Shown one piece after another: positions 28,740-39,079 of a DNA stretch of 64,000 nt. The position numbers and the translations under genes are program-made. Each line of letters opens with the position of its first letter. Position 1 is the stretch's first letter. The notes under the pieces are model-generated. The model worked only from the letters and a program-made list of their open reading frames with translations. It had not been told where the DNA came from and did not search any database. This stretch comes from an uncultured Jannaschia sp. (lineage in GTDB: Bacteria > Pseudomonadota > Alphaproteobacteria > Rhodobacterales > Rhodobacteraceae): the NCBI GenBank assembly GCA_947494145.1, contig CANLTZ010000014.1, forward strand, positions 1-64,000, written 5' to 3'.

Positions 28740-29684
28740 TCACTCGAACTCCATCTGCTCGTAAACCCGGCCAGCATTCTTGGTGGCCAATTCCTCGAAC
28801 GTGTCGAGATGGGCATAGGGGGATTGGTCTACGTAGTAGGCCTCCGCCAGATCGCCGCCTGCCTCCAGATGCGCGCCGACCATTCCCCGCAGATAGACGA
28901 GGTAGTCCTTCGTGTAGCGGCGGACTTGGTCCATGTTCGTCGGGTGCCCGTGGCCGGGGATGACATAGGTTGCGCCCAAGGCTTCGAATTCAGTGTCCCA
29001 GGTTTCCAACCACTCGGCCGTTATCGTGTCCTCGAAGATCGGCAGCATCCTTTCGTGGAACGCCATGTCGCCGGCGATCACCAGGCTTTGATCGGGCAAC
29101 CAGACCGAGACGTCGCCAGGGCTGTGCGCGGGCCCCAGATACAGCACCTCGATCCGGAAAGCACCCATCTCGATGATGTATGCGTCCTCAAAGGTTTCGG
29201 TTGGCGGGGCGAGATAGGTCGCCTCTGCCTTGTCGCGGTTGTAGCGCCGCATGTCCTCAATGATTTGCGCGCCGTATTCTTCAAACGCCTCAGCCGCGTC
29301 CACATGGGCGACGATGGGCACGCCCTGGTCGGCCCAATAGGCATTGCCCAGCATGGCATGACCCTGGCCATTTTCGTTGATGACCAGTTTCACGGGCTGG
29401 TCCGTGATCGCCTGAATCTCGGCATGCAGCGCCTCGGCCAACAGATAGGCCGCCCCGCCATTCACCACCACAACCCCGTCACCCGTTACGATGAAGCTCA
29501 GGTTGTTGTTGTGGCCCGTATTCTCATAGGTCGGCGGTGCGGTCGCGCCGATAGCCGACCAGACATGGGGGATCACCTCGACCGGTTTCGAATAGAGCGG
29601 CGAGCCGGGATATTGGTCGGGAATGTCCTCGCTGGCTGCCGCGGGCAAGGCGAGGACAGCATAAAGAACAGCTTTCCGCATCAC
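28740..29684 (-). CDS. Exported MBL-fold protein with degenerate metal site (SoxH-like)
   Basis: The 314-residue protein has a signal peptide (VLYAVLALPAAA) and the overall layout of secreted MBL-fold hydrolases related to SoxH and quinoprotein-associated proteins. Unusually, the first metal motif HxHxDH is replaced by NENGQGHAMLG at about 103-113: only the last histidine is retained. Other ligands remain (H187, D206, H245/H247). It may bind one metal or none. It is coupled by ATGA overlap to the Tat-exported MBL gene upstream. Confidence 0.82.
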   Translation of the reverse strand: MMRKAVLYAVLALPAAASEDIPDQYPGSPLYSKPVEVIPHVWSAIGATAPPTYENTGHNNNLSFIVTGDGVVVVNGGAAYLLAEALHAEIQAITDQPVKLVINENGQGHAMLGNAYWADQGVPIVAHVDAAEAFEEYGAQIIEDMRRYNRDKAEATYLAPPTETFEDAYIIEMGAFRIEVLYLGPAHSPGDVSVWLPDQSLVIAGDMAFHERMLPIFEDTITAEWLETWDTEFEALGATYVIPGHGHPTNMDQVRRYTKDYLVYLRGMVGAHLEAGGDLAEAYYVDQSPYAHLDTFEELATKNAGRVYEQMEFE

Positions 29685-30583
29685 GCGCGCTCCGGCACGA
29701 AGCGATAGCCGTCGTCGGTTGCCTCGGCCCGGCCCATGCCGCCACCCGGCAGATGGAAGCCAACAAGGGATACGTCATCCGCGACCAGGCGATCGAGCAG
29801 GGCCATCCTTGTTTTGGCGGCCAGGGGCATGTCCTGATCCGAGCCACTAGGCCAATCGGGCTTCACAAAGGCCACGTGGTGGTTGGCGACGGCGTCGCCC
29901 AAGATCATCGCCGCGTCCGTGCCGTTGCGGATCTCGAAGCTCATATGGCCAGGTGTGTGCCCGGGGGTCGAGATGGCGGCGATCCCCGGAAGGATTTCCT
30001 GCCCGTCATCGAAGAATTCGACGGCATCTTCAATGACCTCCATCCGCCGCTTTGCGCCCACCGCAAAAGCCGCGCGGGCCTCGCCAATCGTGTTCACCGT
30101 CTCCGGGTTCCACCAGTAATCCCATTCGGCCCGGCCCATCATGTAGGTCGCGTCCGGGAAGGTCAGATCGTCGAAATCGTCCAAAAGGCCCCAGATGTGA
30201 TCGGGATGGGCATGGGTGAATACGAGATGCGTGATGTCATCAGACGTCAGCCCCACTTCGCCAAGTCCGTCCAGCAGGGACCCGGCGCTCGGCATGAAGT
30301 CCGGGCCGGAACCAGCATCAAAGAGAACTGTATTCGTCCCGTCATGATAGAGCGCCAGGTTGCATTCCGGCATCAGCTCGTCCCGCGACAATCCGAACTC
30401 CGTGATGATGGGCCCCAACGCATCTTGTGGCATCGGCTCAAAGATGAAGCTGCCCGGCAGCACGAGATTGCCGTCACTGACCGACATCAGGGTGCCAGAG
30501 CCGAGCGCGCGTTCCGCCATCGCAAAGCGGGGCAGGGCCAGGCTTGCCGCGGACGCGGCCATAAAAGTGCGTCGACAGATCAT
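29681..30583 (-). CDS. Tat-exported MBL-fold hydrolase
   Basis: The 300-residue product begins CRRTFMAASAASLALPRFAMA, a twin-arginine-type signal, then shows an intact metal motif FTHAHPDHIWG (H124, H126, D128, H129) and further ligand histidines in STPGHTPGHMSF and the LGDAVANHHV segment. Periplasmic hydrolase; substrate unknown. It leads a two-gene operon with the degenerate MBL protein and faces the ligase/dehydrogenase operon divergently. An FNR-type palindrome lies 86-99 nt before its ATG, but no well-spaced -10 points this way. A good SD (GGGAGG) precedes the start. Confidence 0.85.
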   Translation of the reverse strand: MICRRTFMAASAASLALPRFAMAERALGSGTLMSVSDGNLVLPGSFIFEPMPQDALGPIITEFGLSRDELMPECNLALYHDGTNTVLFDAGSGPDFMPSAGSLLDGLGEVGLTSDDITHLVFTHAHPDHIWGLLDDFDDLTFPDATYMMGRAEWDYWWNPETVNTIGEARAAFAVGAKRRMEVIEDAVEFFDDGQEILPGIAAISTPGHTPGHMSFEIRNGTDAAMILGDAVANHHVAFVKPDWPSGSDQDMPLAAKTRMALLDRLVADDVSLVGFHLPGGGMGRAEATDDGYRFVPERA

Positions 30584-30668
30584 GACAAAGTCCTCCCATT
30601 CAAATTAACGAATATATTGATAGACGCGATGTGACAACTGTTCCGGTTCGATCGACCTTTCGGGACGA

Positions 30669-30682
30669 TTGACGGGCGTCAA
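30669..30682. promoter_or_regulatory. FNR-type operator TTGAC-GGGC-GTCAA
   Basis: Perfect 5+5 palindrome 50 nt before the ATG of the AMP-forming ligase gene. CATGGT begins 21 nt downstream, a weak -10 at a spacing suitable for a class II activator site centred near -41.5. Same spacing class is seen at several sites in this window. Confidence 0.75.
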
Positions 30683-30732
30683 TGCCTGCCGCGGCCGTGC
30701 TGGCATGGTTCGGTTGAAGGGGGGAGGGCGCC

Positions 30733-32420
<1,688 letters not shown>

Positions 32421-32424
<4 letters not shown>

Positions 32425-34415
32425 GTGTTATCGACAAACCTCGCCTCGATCGGAGCCATGTTCTGGCACTGCTCCGCGATATGATCCGCATCCGCCGTTT
32501 CGAGGACAAATGCGCGGAGCTTTACACCCAGCAAAAGATCCGCGGCTTCCTGCATCTCTATGACGGGGAAGAGGCCGTGGCTGCGGGCATCATTCCCGTC
32601 CTTGGGCCGGATGACGCCATCGTCTCGACCTACCGCGAACATGGGCATGCGCTGGTGCGGGGCGTGCCCATGACCACGATCATGGCCGAGATGTTCGGCA
32701 AGGCGGAGGGGTGTTCGGGCGGGCGCGGTGGCTCGATGCATTTGTTCGATGCGAAGACCAACTTTCTTGGCGGCAATGCAATCGTCGGGGGCGGGCTACC
32801 CTTGGCCACGGGCCGCGCGTTGGCGGACCGGCTTGGCGGCAAGGCGGATGTGACGGCCTGTTTCTTCGGCGAAGGGGCCGTGGCGGAGGGAGAGTTTCAC
32901 GAGTCGATGAACTTGGCACAGCTCTGGAACCTGCCGGTGCTGTTTGTCTGCGAAAACAATGGCTACGCGATGGGCTCGGCCGTGGCGCGAACCGAGGCGC
33001 AAGTCGAGGTCGCCCAGAAGGCCGCCGGTTACGGGATGGCCGCGGAACAGGTGGACGGCATGGATGTGGTCGCGGTCGAGGCGGCGGCAAGGAGGGCCAT
33101 CGCTCGCATCCGGGAAACCGGCGCCCCGATGCTTTTGGAATGCAAGGTCTACCGGTTCCGCGCCCATTCCATGTTCGACGCCCAGCTATACCGTGACAAG
33201 GCAGAGGTCACCGAGTGGCGCAAGCGCGGCCCGATCCTTCGCTTCCAGTCGTGGCTTCTGGAAAACAATCTGATCCACACCGAAGATGTCACCGCCATCG
33301 AGACAGCGGCCGATGCCGAGATCGCCGAGGCTGTCGCCTTCGCCGAAGCCGCAACCTGGGAGCCTGTCGAAACGCTCACGGCGCATGTGCTCGGCCCGCA
33401 GCCCGACCCGCCAACGCTGTTTGTACCATCGGGAAATACGGTGGAAACGACCTATCGCGAGGCCGTCAAGCAAGGTATCCGCGATGCCCTTATGCGCGAC
33501 GACCGGGTTTTCTTGATGGGCGAGGATGTGGGCGCCTATGGCGGCTGCTACGCTGTGTCCAAGGGATTGCTGGACGAATTTGGGGAAGATCGGATCCGCG
33601 ACACGCCTCTGTCGGAATCGGGCTTCACCGGCGCGGGTATCGGGGCTGCGGTCGCGGGGATGCGTCCCATCGTCGAGTTGATGACGGTGAACTTTTCTCT
33701 GCTGGCACTGGATCAGATCCTGAACTCGGCCGCCACGCTGCGCCATATGTCGGGGGGGCAATTCGGCGTGCCACTGGTCATCCGCATGGCCACTGGCGCA
33801 GGCAAGCAATTGGCGGCGCAGCATTCCCATAGTCTTGAAGGTTGGTACGCGCATATTCCCGGACTGAAGGTGCTGGCCCCCGCAACCCTGGAGGATGCGC
33901 GCGGGATGCTTTGGACAGCCCTCGAAGACCCCGACCCGGTGCTGATCTTTGAAAACGTGATGCTCTACAACCGCTCTGGCGAAATCGACGAGGCGGCGGG
34001 CGCCGTCGATATCTCTAGCGCCGTGATCCGGCGGGACGGGTCAGATATCAGCCTGATCACCTATGGCGGGTCTCTGTTCAAGACGCTTGACGCGGCCGAG
34101 CAGTTAGCCACGGACGGGATCACGGCGGAGGTGATCGACCTGCGCAGCCTGCGCCCGTTGGATGATGCGACGATCCTGGCTTCGGTTCAGAAGACGCGGC
34201 GCGCGGTGATTGTCGATGAGGGTTGGCGGTCCGGCGCATTGGCCGCCGAAATCTCAGCCCGCATCATGGAAAACGCCCTTTGGTCACTGGATGCCCCGGT
34301 GGCGCGGGTCTGCTCGGCTGAAGTGCCGATTCCCTATCCCAAACACCTGGAGACGGCAGCAATTCCGCAGGTGGGCGGCATCGTCGCGGCGGCCAAGTCG
34401 TTGTTTGGGAACTGA
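32421..34415 (+). CDS. 2-oxoacid dehydrogenase E1, alpha-beta fusion
   Basis: The 664-residue polypeptide joins the two E1 chains that are normally separate. The alpha half (about 1-330) has the TPP motif [19 protein letters not shown] ending in CENNGY; the beta half (from about 345) has [22 protein letters not shown] and the [10 protein letters not shown] segment. It decarboxylates pyruvate or acetoin and transfers the acyl group to lipoyl-E2. The substrate is not fixed by sequence. ATGA overlap with the ligase gene; E2 starts 1 nt after its stop. Confidence 0.92.
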
Positions 34416-34416
34416 G

Positions 34417-35622
34417 ATGGGGATTTTCGCAATGCCATCTCTTGGTGCCGACATGGAAGACGGCACCCTCGTCGAATGGATGATCGCCCAAGGCGACCTC
34501 GTTTCGCGCGGCGATGTCGTCGCCGTGGTCGAAACCCAGAAAGGCGCAATAGAAATCGAGTGTTTCGAGGCCGGCGAGGTATCGGAGCTGTTGGCATCCG
34601 TTGGCCAGGTCGTTCCGGTGGGCGCCCCTTTGGCACTGATCGGGGCCGGCGATGCGCCAAAGCCAGAGCTGGTCGCCGCACCAGTGCCGCGCGCCGCGCC
34701 GAAACCTCCGGACGTCAGTCCGCCGCCTGCTCCGGACGTGCGTGTCGTCGGCGCCGTCTCACCCATACCGGGGCCATCCTTGGCGGAAGAGACACGCGCA
34801 ACACCGGCGGCACGGGCGCGCGCATCGGAGTTGACCATCGACCTTGACGGCATAAAGGGAACCGGCCCGGATGGCGTGATCGTTCTGGGCGACATCGACA
34901 GAGCCCGCGAAACCGAAGGGGCGGCAGCGCGACCGACCCCTTCACCGCCGACCGACCCCAAGGCCGAAATGCGCAAGGCCATCGCAGCGGCCATTGCCCG
35001 TTCAAAGCGGACCATCCCCCATTTCTACCTGTCCCAAACCATCGACATTCAGTCTGCGATGAACCGTCTGGCAGACCTGAATGCCAAGCGTGCCCCGACC
35101 GACCGGCTGCTTTTCGGCGCAATGGTCCTGCGTGCGGCGGCCCTTGCAGCCCGTGCCTGTCCGACGTTGAACGGTCACTATGAGGGCGACATCTTTCGCC
35201 CGGCGCCAGAGGTTCATGCCGGGCTCGCCATCGCGCTTCGTGGCGGCGGCCTTGTGGCACCCGCCGTGATGCGGGCCGACGCTCTGGGCCTGGATGAGAC
35301 CATGGCCGCCATGCGCGACCTTGTGAGCCGTGCCCGTGCCGGGCGGCTGCGCGGGTCGGAGATGACGGCGGGCACGATCACCGTCTCAAGCCTCGGCGAC
35401 AGCGGGGCAGAGGCCATGGGCGGTGTCATTTTCCCGCCGCAGGTCGCACTGGTCGGCGTGGGGGCGCCACAGGTCCGGCCATGGGTCGTCGACGGCCAGG
35501 TCGAGCCCCGCCATGTGATCACCGTAACGTTGGCCGCCGATCACCGGGTCAATGACGGGCGCCAGGCGTCCCGTTTCCTGGCCGCTTTCGAAACCCATCT
35601 CACGTCGCCGGAGTGCCCATGA
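34417..35622 (+). CDS. Dihydrolipoamide acyltransferase E2
   Basis: The 401-residue protein has one N-terminal lipoyl domain (ETQKGAIEIE, lipoyl lysine near residue 44), an alanine/proline linker, an E3/E1-binding (PSBD) motif TPAARARASELTIDLDGIKGTGPDG, and the C-terminal CoA-dependent acyltransferase domain with the catalytic HRVNDG. It transfers the acyl group to CoA. No E3 dihydrolipoamide dehydrogenase gene is in the operon, so E3 must be supplied elsewhere. The ACP gene overlaps its stop by ATGA. Confidence 0.92.
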   Translation: MGIFAMPSLGADMEDGTLVEWMIAQGDLVSRGDVVAVVETQKGAIEIECFEAGEVSELLASVGQVVPVGAPLALIGAGDAPKPELVAAPVPRAAPKPPDVSPPPAPDVRVVGAVSPIPGPSLAEETRATPAARARASELTIDLDGIKGTGPDGVIVLGDIDRARETEGAAARPTPSPPTDPKAEMRKAIAAAIARSKRTIPHFYLSQTIDIQSAMNRLADLNAKRAPTDRLLFGAMVLRAAALAARACPTLNGHYEGDIFRPAPEVHAGLAIALRGGGLVAPAVMRADALGLDETMAAMRDLVSRARAGRLRGSEMTAGTITVSSLGDSGAEAMGGVIFPPQVALVGVGAPQVRPWVVDGQVEPRHVITVTLAADHRVNDGRQASRFLAAFETHLTSPECP

Positions 35623-35864
35623 CCCAGGACGAAATCCGCGCAGCCTTTCTTGATGAGCTGGTGAATGTCGCCCCCGACATCGACCCCATGACCGTGGCGG
35701 TAGACGATCACCTGCAAGACGACCTTGAGTTGGACTCGATGGACATCCTCAACCTCGTCACCGCCCTACATACGCGGTTCGGTGTCGACGTGGCCGAAGC
35801 GGAATACGGACAGATCGCCACGCTCGCATCGGCTGTCCCGTTCATTGCGGAACGGCTGGGATAG
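35619..35864 (+). CDS. Acyl carrier protein
   Basis: An 81-residue acidic helical protein with the 4'-phosphopantetheine motif ELDSMDIL (Ser at about residue 40). The ATG at 35619 overlaps the E2 stop by ATGA; the ORF track begins at an upstream GTG. Its placement as the last gene of a ligase/E1/E2 operon is unusual and suggests that acyl groups from the ligase or dehydrogenase may be loaded on it. It is not the housekeeping AcpP, which is normally next to fabF/fabG. Confidence 0.85.
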   Translation: MTQDEIRAAFLDELVNVAPDIDPMTVAVDDHLQDDLELDSMDILNLVTALHTRFGVDVAEAEYGQIATLASAVPFIAERLG

Positions 35865-35878
35865 GGGGCGGGGCCAGC

Positions 35879-36340
35879 TTACTCTGCGGCTCGGGCGTCC
35901 GCTGGGGTCCGGTCGGACAACCAGCCTTGAAAGAAGCCCTCAGCGTCTTGCAGATTGGTGCGTGCACGCGGGCTGAGCCCTTCATGAACTTTGCCGAAGG
36001 CATAACCTGTTATCGCCAGGATGAACGCCTCTGGCTCTGCGCCATAGAGCGTCTTGGCCAAAGCCAGAACCGCCGCGGGGCTAAGCGAATGACTTGAAAG
36101 CGCGCCTTCTCCCGCGGGCTTGATCCTGTTGAAGTGGAAGCCGTCTGGCGCGTCCATCGCGGCATCTGCAAAGATGACTTGGCGTGCATCTGCCACCCAA
36201 AGGGCGTGATCGACGGTAAGTTGGTAGTCGGTCCGCACCTCCAACCCGGACAGTCCCAGGGCTGCCATCCCGGAGGCAAAGGCAGGCCCCAACCCGTCAT
36301 CGCAGCGGCCTGGATTGCCGTATCCAATGAGCTTGATCAA
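35879..36340 (-). CDS. hoxW: [NiFe]-hydrogenase maturation endopeptidase
   Basis: The 153-residue product begins IKLIGYGNPGRCDDGLGP, the signature of HycI/HoxW-type proteases that remove the C-terminal peptide of the hydrogenase large subunit after nickel insertion. Asp residues in CDDG and in DYQLTVDHALW-like positions bind the metal. ATGA overlap with hoxH, its substrate gene. It is the last gene of the hox operon and convergent with the ACP gene 15 nt away. Confidence 0.88.
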   Translation of the reverse strand: MIKLIGYGNPGRCDDGLGPAFASGMAALGLSGLEVRTDYQLTVDHALWVADARQVIFADAAMDAPDGFHFNRIKPAGEGALSSHSLSPAAVLALAKTLYGAEPEAFILAITGYAFGKVHEGLSPRARTNLQDAEGFFQGWLSDRTPADARAAE

Positions 36341-37776
36341 CTGTCCGTCGCGCGGCTGGCGATCACCGATCCGCTGGCATCGATCACGTCAACCTTCAGC
36401 GGCATCTGCCCCAAAGCATGGGTTGCGCAAGACAGACATGGGTCATGGGATCGGATCGCAACTTCCACTTGGTTCAGCATTCCTTCCGTAATCTCCGGCT
36501 GGCCCGAGATTTGCTTGATCGCCACGTCTTTGACGGCCCGGTTCATCCCTTCGTTGTTATGCGTGGTCGAGACAATGAGGTTGCAATAGGTCACCTGGTC
36601 GTTCTCATCGACTTCGTAGTGGTGGATCAGATTGCCGCGCGGTGCCTCGATCACACCGATGCCTTCGAACCGGCGGTCACCGGTCGCCCGCAGTTCCGTG
36701 CCTTGCAGATCAGGGTCGTGGAGCAATTCGCGGATCTTCTCAACGCAGTGCAGAACTTCGATCATCCGGGCCCAATGATTTGCCAGGATCGCGTGGGCGA
36801 CGCCGCCATTCGCGGCGATCAACTCATCACGTGCGGCATTGGCGAGCGGCGTGTCGATGAAATCGATCGTGTTCATCCGCGCCAGCGGTCCCACCCGATA
36901 CCAGCCGTCATCCGGGCCGAGCGACTTGAAGAAAGGAAATTTCATGTAGGACCAAGGCCGCACATCTTCCGTGATAACGTCGCAATAGGCCTCGCAGGGA
37001 AGCTGATCGAACAGCCGGTCACCAGCCTGGTTGATGGCCCTGAGATTGCCATCATATAGATCAAGCGCGCCGTCACCTTCGCGCACAATCGACATGTAAT
37101 GCGAAGGGAAAGCTGCGAAATTCTGCACAGTCTCCATGTGTTCCAACGTGTAGTTCCGCGCCAAGGCCAGGGCATCCAGCGCCCAGGCTTCCATGTCGGC
37201 GAGATCCTTCAAGAAGGCATCGCGCTTTTCGATCGGCAGGTTCTGGTTGATCCCACCGGGAATGGCGGCTGTCCCATGGATCTTCTTGCCCGCCGTCGCC
37301 TCGATGATGTCTTGGCCGAATTTCCGCATCATGATGGCGCGGCGGCCAAGTTCAGGATGTTCTTTCAGCACTTCGAAGATGTTGCGCTTTTCGGCGGGTG
37401 CGCAGAAGCCGAACAACAGATCAGGCGCGGCAAGGTGGAAGAAATGCAGCACGTGGCTTTGCATGACCTGACCGTAATGCATCAGCCGCCGCATCTTTTC
37501 GGCCGTGGGCGGCGGCCTGTCGACGCCCGCGATCTGATCCATGGCCTTGGCCGCGGCCAAGTGATGACTGACGGGGCAGATGCCACATAGACGCTGCACG
37601 ATGACGGGGACTTCCCACATCAAGCGGCCTCGGATGAATCGCTCGAACCCGCGGAATTCCACGATGTGCAACCGGGCCTCGTCGACATTGCCATCTGCAT
37701 CCAGATGGATCGTCACCTTGCCATGACCTTCGACCCGTGTGACCGGCGAAATCTCGATCAGCCTTGGCTCAGACAT
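36337..37776 (-). CDS. hoxH: NAD-reducing hydrogenase large (Ni) subunit
   Basis: The 479-residue subunit binds the [NiFe] active site. N-terminal SPVTRVEGHGKVTIHLD and RLCGICPVSHH provide the first CxxC ligand pair; C-terminal DPCLSCATH provides the second. The C-terminal peptide after that histidine (starting ALGQMPLKV) is the expected cleavage product of the adjacent protease. The overall pattern matches group 3d, bidirectional NAD(P)-linked hydrogenases, supported by hoxF/U/Y upstream. Confidence 0.94.
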   Translation of the reverse strand: MSEPRLIEISPVTRVEGHGKVTIHLDADGNVDEARLHIVEFRGFERFIRGRLMWEVPVIVQRLCGICPVSHHLAAAKAMDQIAGVDRPPPTAEKMRRLMHYGQVMQSHVLHFFHLAAPDLLFGFCAPAEKRNIFEVLKEHPELGRRAIMMRKFGQDIIEATAGKKIHGTAAIPGGINQNLPIEKRDAFLKDLADMEAWALDALALARNYTLEHMETVQNFAAFPSHYMSIVREGDGALDLYDGNLRAINQAGDRLFDQLPCEAYCDVITEDVRPWSYMKFPFFKSLGPDDGWYRVGPLARMNTIDFIDTPLANAARDELIAANGGVAHAILANHWARMIEVLHCVEKIRELLHDPDLQGTELRATGDRRFEGIGVIEAPRGNLIHHYEVDENDQVTYCNLIVSTTHNNEGMNRAVKDVAIKQISGQPEITEGMLNQVEVAIRSHDPCLSCATHALGQMPLKVDVIDASGSVIASRATDS

Positions 37777-37803
37777 GGGCGGTCCTCCCTCGGATCTCGA
37801 CTT

Positions 37804-38373
37804 TCAGTCAAATCGAATGCTTTCCCGCTCGAACCCATCGAACTTGCCGTCGAGCAGCTTGCTTAGCGCATTGAAGATAACGTCGCCGGTCGGGGCGCAG
37901 CCGGGGATCTGGACGTCGATCTCGACCACTTCCGAACAGGGATAGACCTTGTCGAGCAACAGCGGCAGTGCAGGGTCGTTGGGGATGTTGTGCGTGACGT
38001 TTCGGATGTCGCGCCCGGTGATATAGGCTTCCTCCAGACATTCGCGCAGCGGCGCGTCGGAATGCATGACCGCGTTCCGCATCGCTGGCAGGCCGCCCAT
38101 GATGGCGCATTGCCCAAGCGCAATCAGGACGTCGCAATTGCGCCGGAAGTCTCTTAAAACGTGGACGTTTTCTTCGTTGCAACAGCCGCCTTCGATGATC
38201 CCGATATCGCAGCGATGCCGGAAGGATTTGATATCAGTCAGCGGTGATCTGTGTATCTCGACGCGCTGCATAAGGTCGATCAGATGCTCATCCATGTCGA
38301 GGATGGCCATGTGACAGCCAAAGCACCCGGCGAGGGACGCGGTCGCGACGCGGGCCTTGCGCGGCTCAGTCAT
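37804..38373 (-). CDS. hoxY: NAD-reducing hydrogenase small subunit
   Basis: The 189-residue subunit carries one proximal [4Fe-4S] cluster: cysteines in LAGCFGCHMAIL, EGGCCNEENV, IALGQCAIMGG and IPGCAPTGD fit the HoxY pattern. It is short because soluble hydrogenases lack the C-terminal two-cluster extension. The start is taken at ATG 38373, overlapping the hoxU end by 8 nt; the track starts 27 nt upstream at a TTG. Confidence 0.92.
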   Translation of the reverse strand: MTEPRKARVATASLAGCFGCHMAILDMDEHLIDLMQRVEIHRSPLTDIKSFRHRCDIGIIEGGCCNEENVHVLRDFRRNCDVLIALGQCAIMGGLPAMRNAVMHSDAPLRECLEEAYITGRDIRNVTHNIPNDPALPLLLDKVYPCSEVVEIDVQIPGCAPTGDVIFNALSKLLDGKFDGFERESIRFD

Positions 38374-39079
38374 CAGCCTTGGCCTTGGCGTTTGATCCAA
38401 TCAGGCCGTGGTCAGAATCACGCTCTCCGATGGGTCTGCTGAAGCCAACGCGCTTGCGGATAATGCAGCCCACGGGACAGACGTCTGCGGATACCGCCAC
38501 ATCGTCAATAGTGGCGTCCGTATGGGCCAGATCGGGGCCGTTCACGGCAACATGGCGGTGAATGCCGCGGCCCACATAGCCGAAGATGCCTTTCCCATCG
38601 ATGTCTTGGGACGCGCGGATGCATCGCCCGCAGGAAATGCAGCGATTGGTGTCCAACGCGATGTCAGGGTGGGAGGCGTCGACCGGGCGGCACGGCTCCA
38701 GGTAGGGGAACCGCGTCGGGTCGGTCATGTCGAGGCGGTATGCCATCGCCTGCAATTCGCAATTCCCGCTCGCCTCGCAGATCGGGCAGAGATGGTTGCC
38801 TTCATGAAACAGCATCTCAACCAGATCGCGCCGCATCTTGTTGATATGTGGCGTCTCATTTTCCACCACGGCATCCGGCGGCGCGGGTTCTGTGCAGGCC
38901 GCCACGCTGCGGCCATTGCATTTGACCGTGCAAACCCGGCAGCCGCCTTGATGGCGCAGCCCCTCGTGGTCGCAGAGCCGCGGGATGTAGACCCCCGCCG
39001 CATCCGCCGCTTCCATGATGGTCTGTCCATCGCGCGCCGCGATCTCGACCCCGTCAATCTCGAACCGAAGACCGCTCAT
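38366..39079 (-). CDS. hoxU: Hydrogenase diaphorase small subunit
   Basis: The 237-residue protein is a NuoG N-terminal-like electron-transfer subunit. It has a ferredoxin-like [2Fe-2S] motif (LCDHEGLRHQGGCRVCTVKC), the His/Cys cluster HEGNHLCPICEASGNCEL and ferredoxin-like cysteines NRCISCGRC with CPVGC. It relays electrons between the HoxF flavin site and HoxHY. It overlaps hoxF by 4 nt and is followed by hoxY, fixing the gene order FUYH. Confidence 0.94.
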   Translation of the reverse strand: MSGLRFEIDGVEIAARDGQTIMEAADAAGVYIPRLCDHEGLRHQGGCRVCTVKCNGRSVAACTEPAPPDAVVENETPHINKMRRDLVEMLFHEGNHLCPICEASGNCELQAMAYRLDMTDPTRFPYLEPCRPVDASHPDIALDTNRCISCGRCIRASQDIDGKGIFGYVGRGIHRHVAVNGPDLAHTDATIDDVAVSADVCPVGCIIRKRVGFSRPIGERDSDHGLIGSNAKAKADD

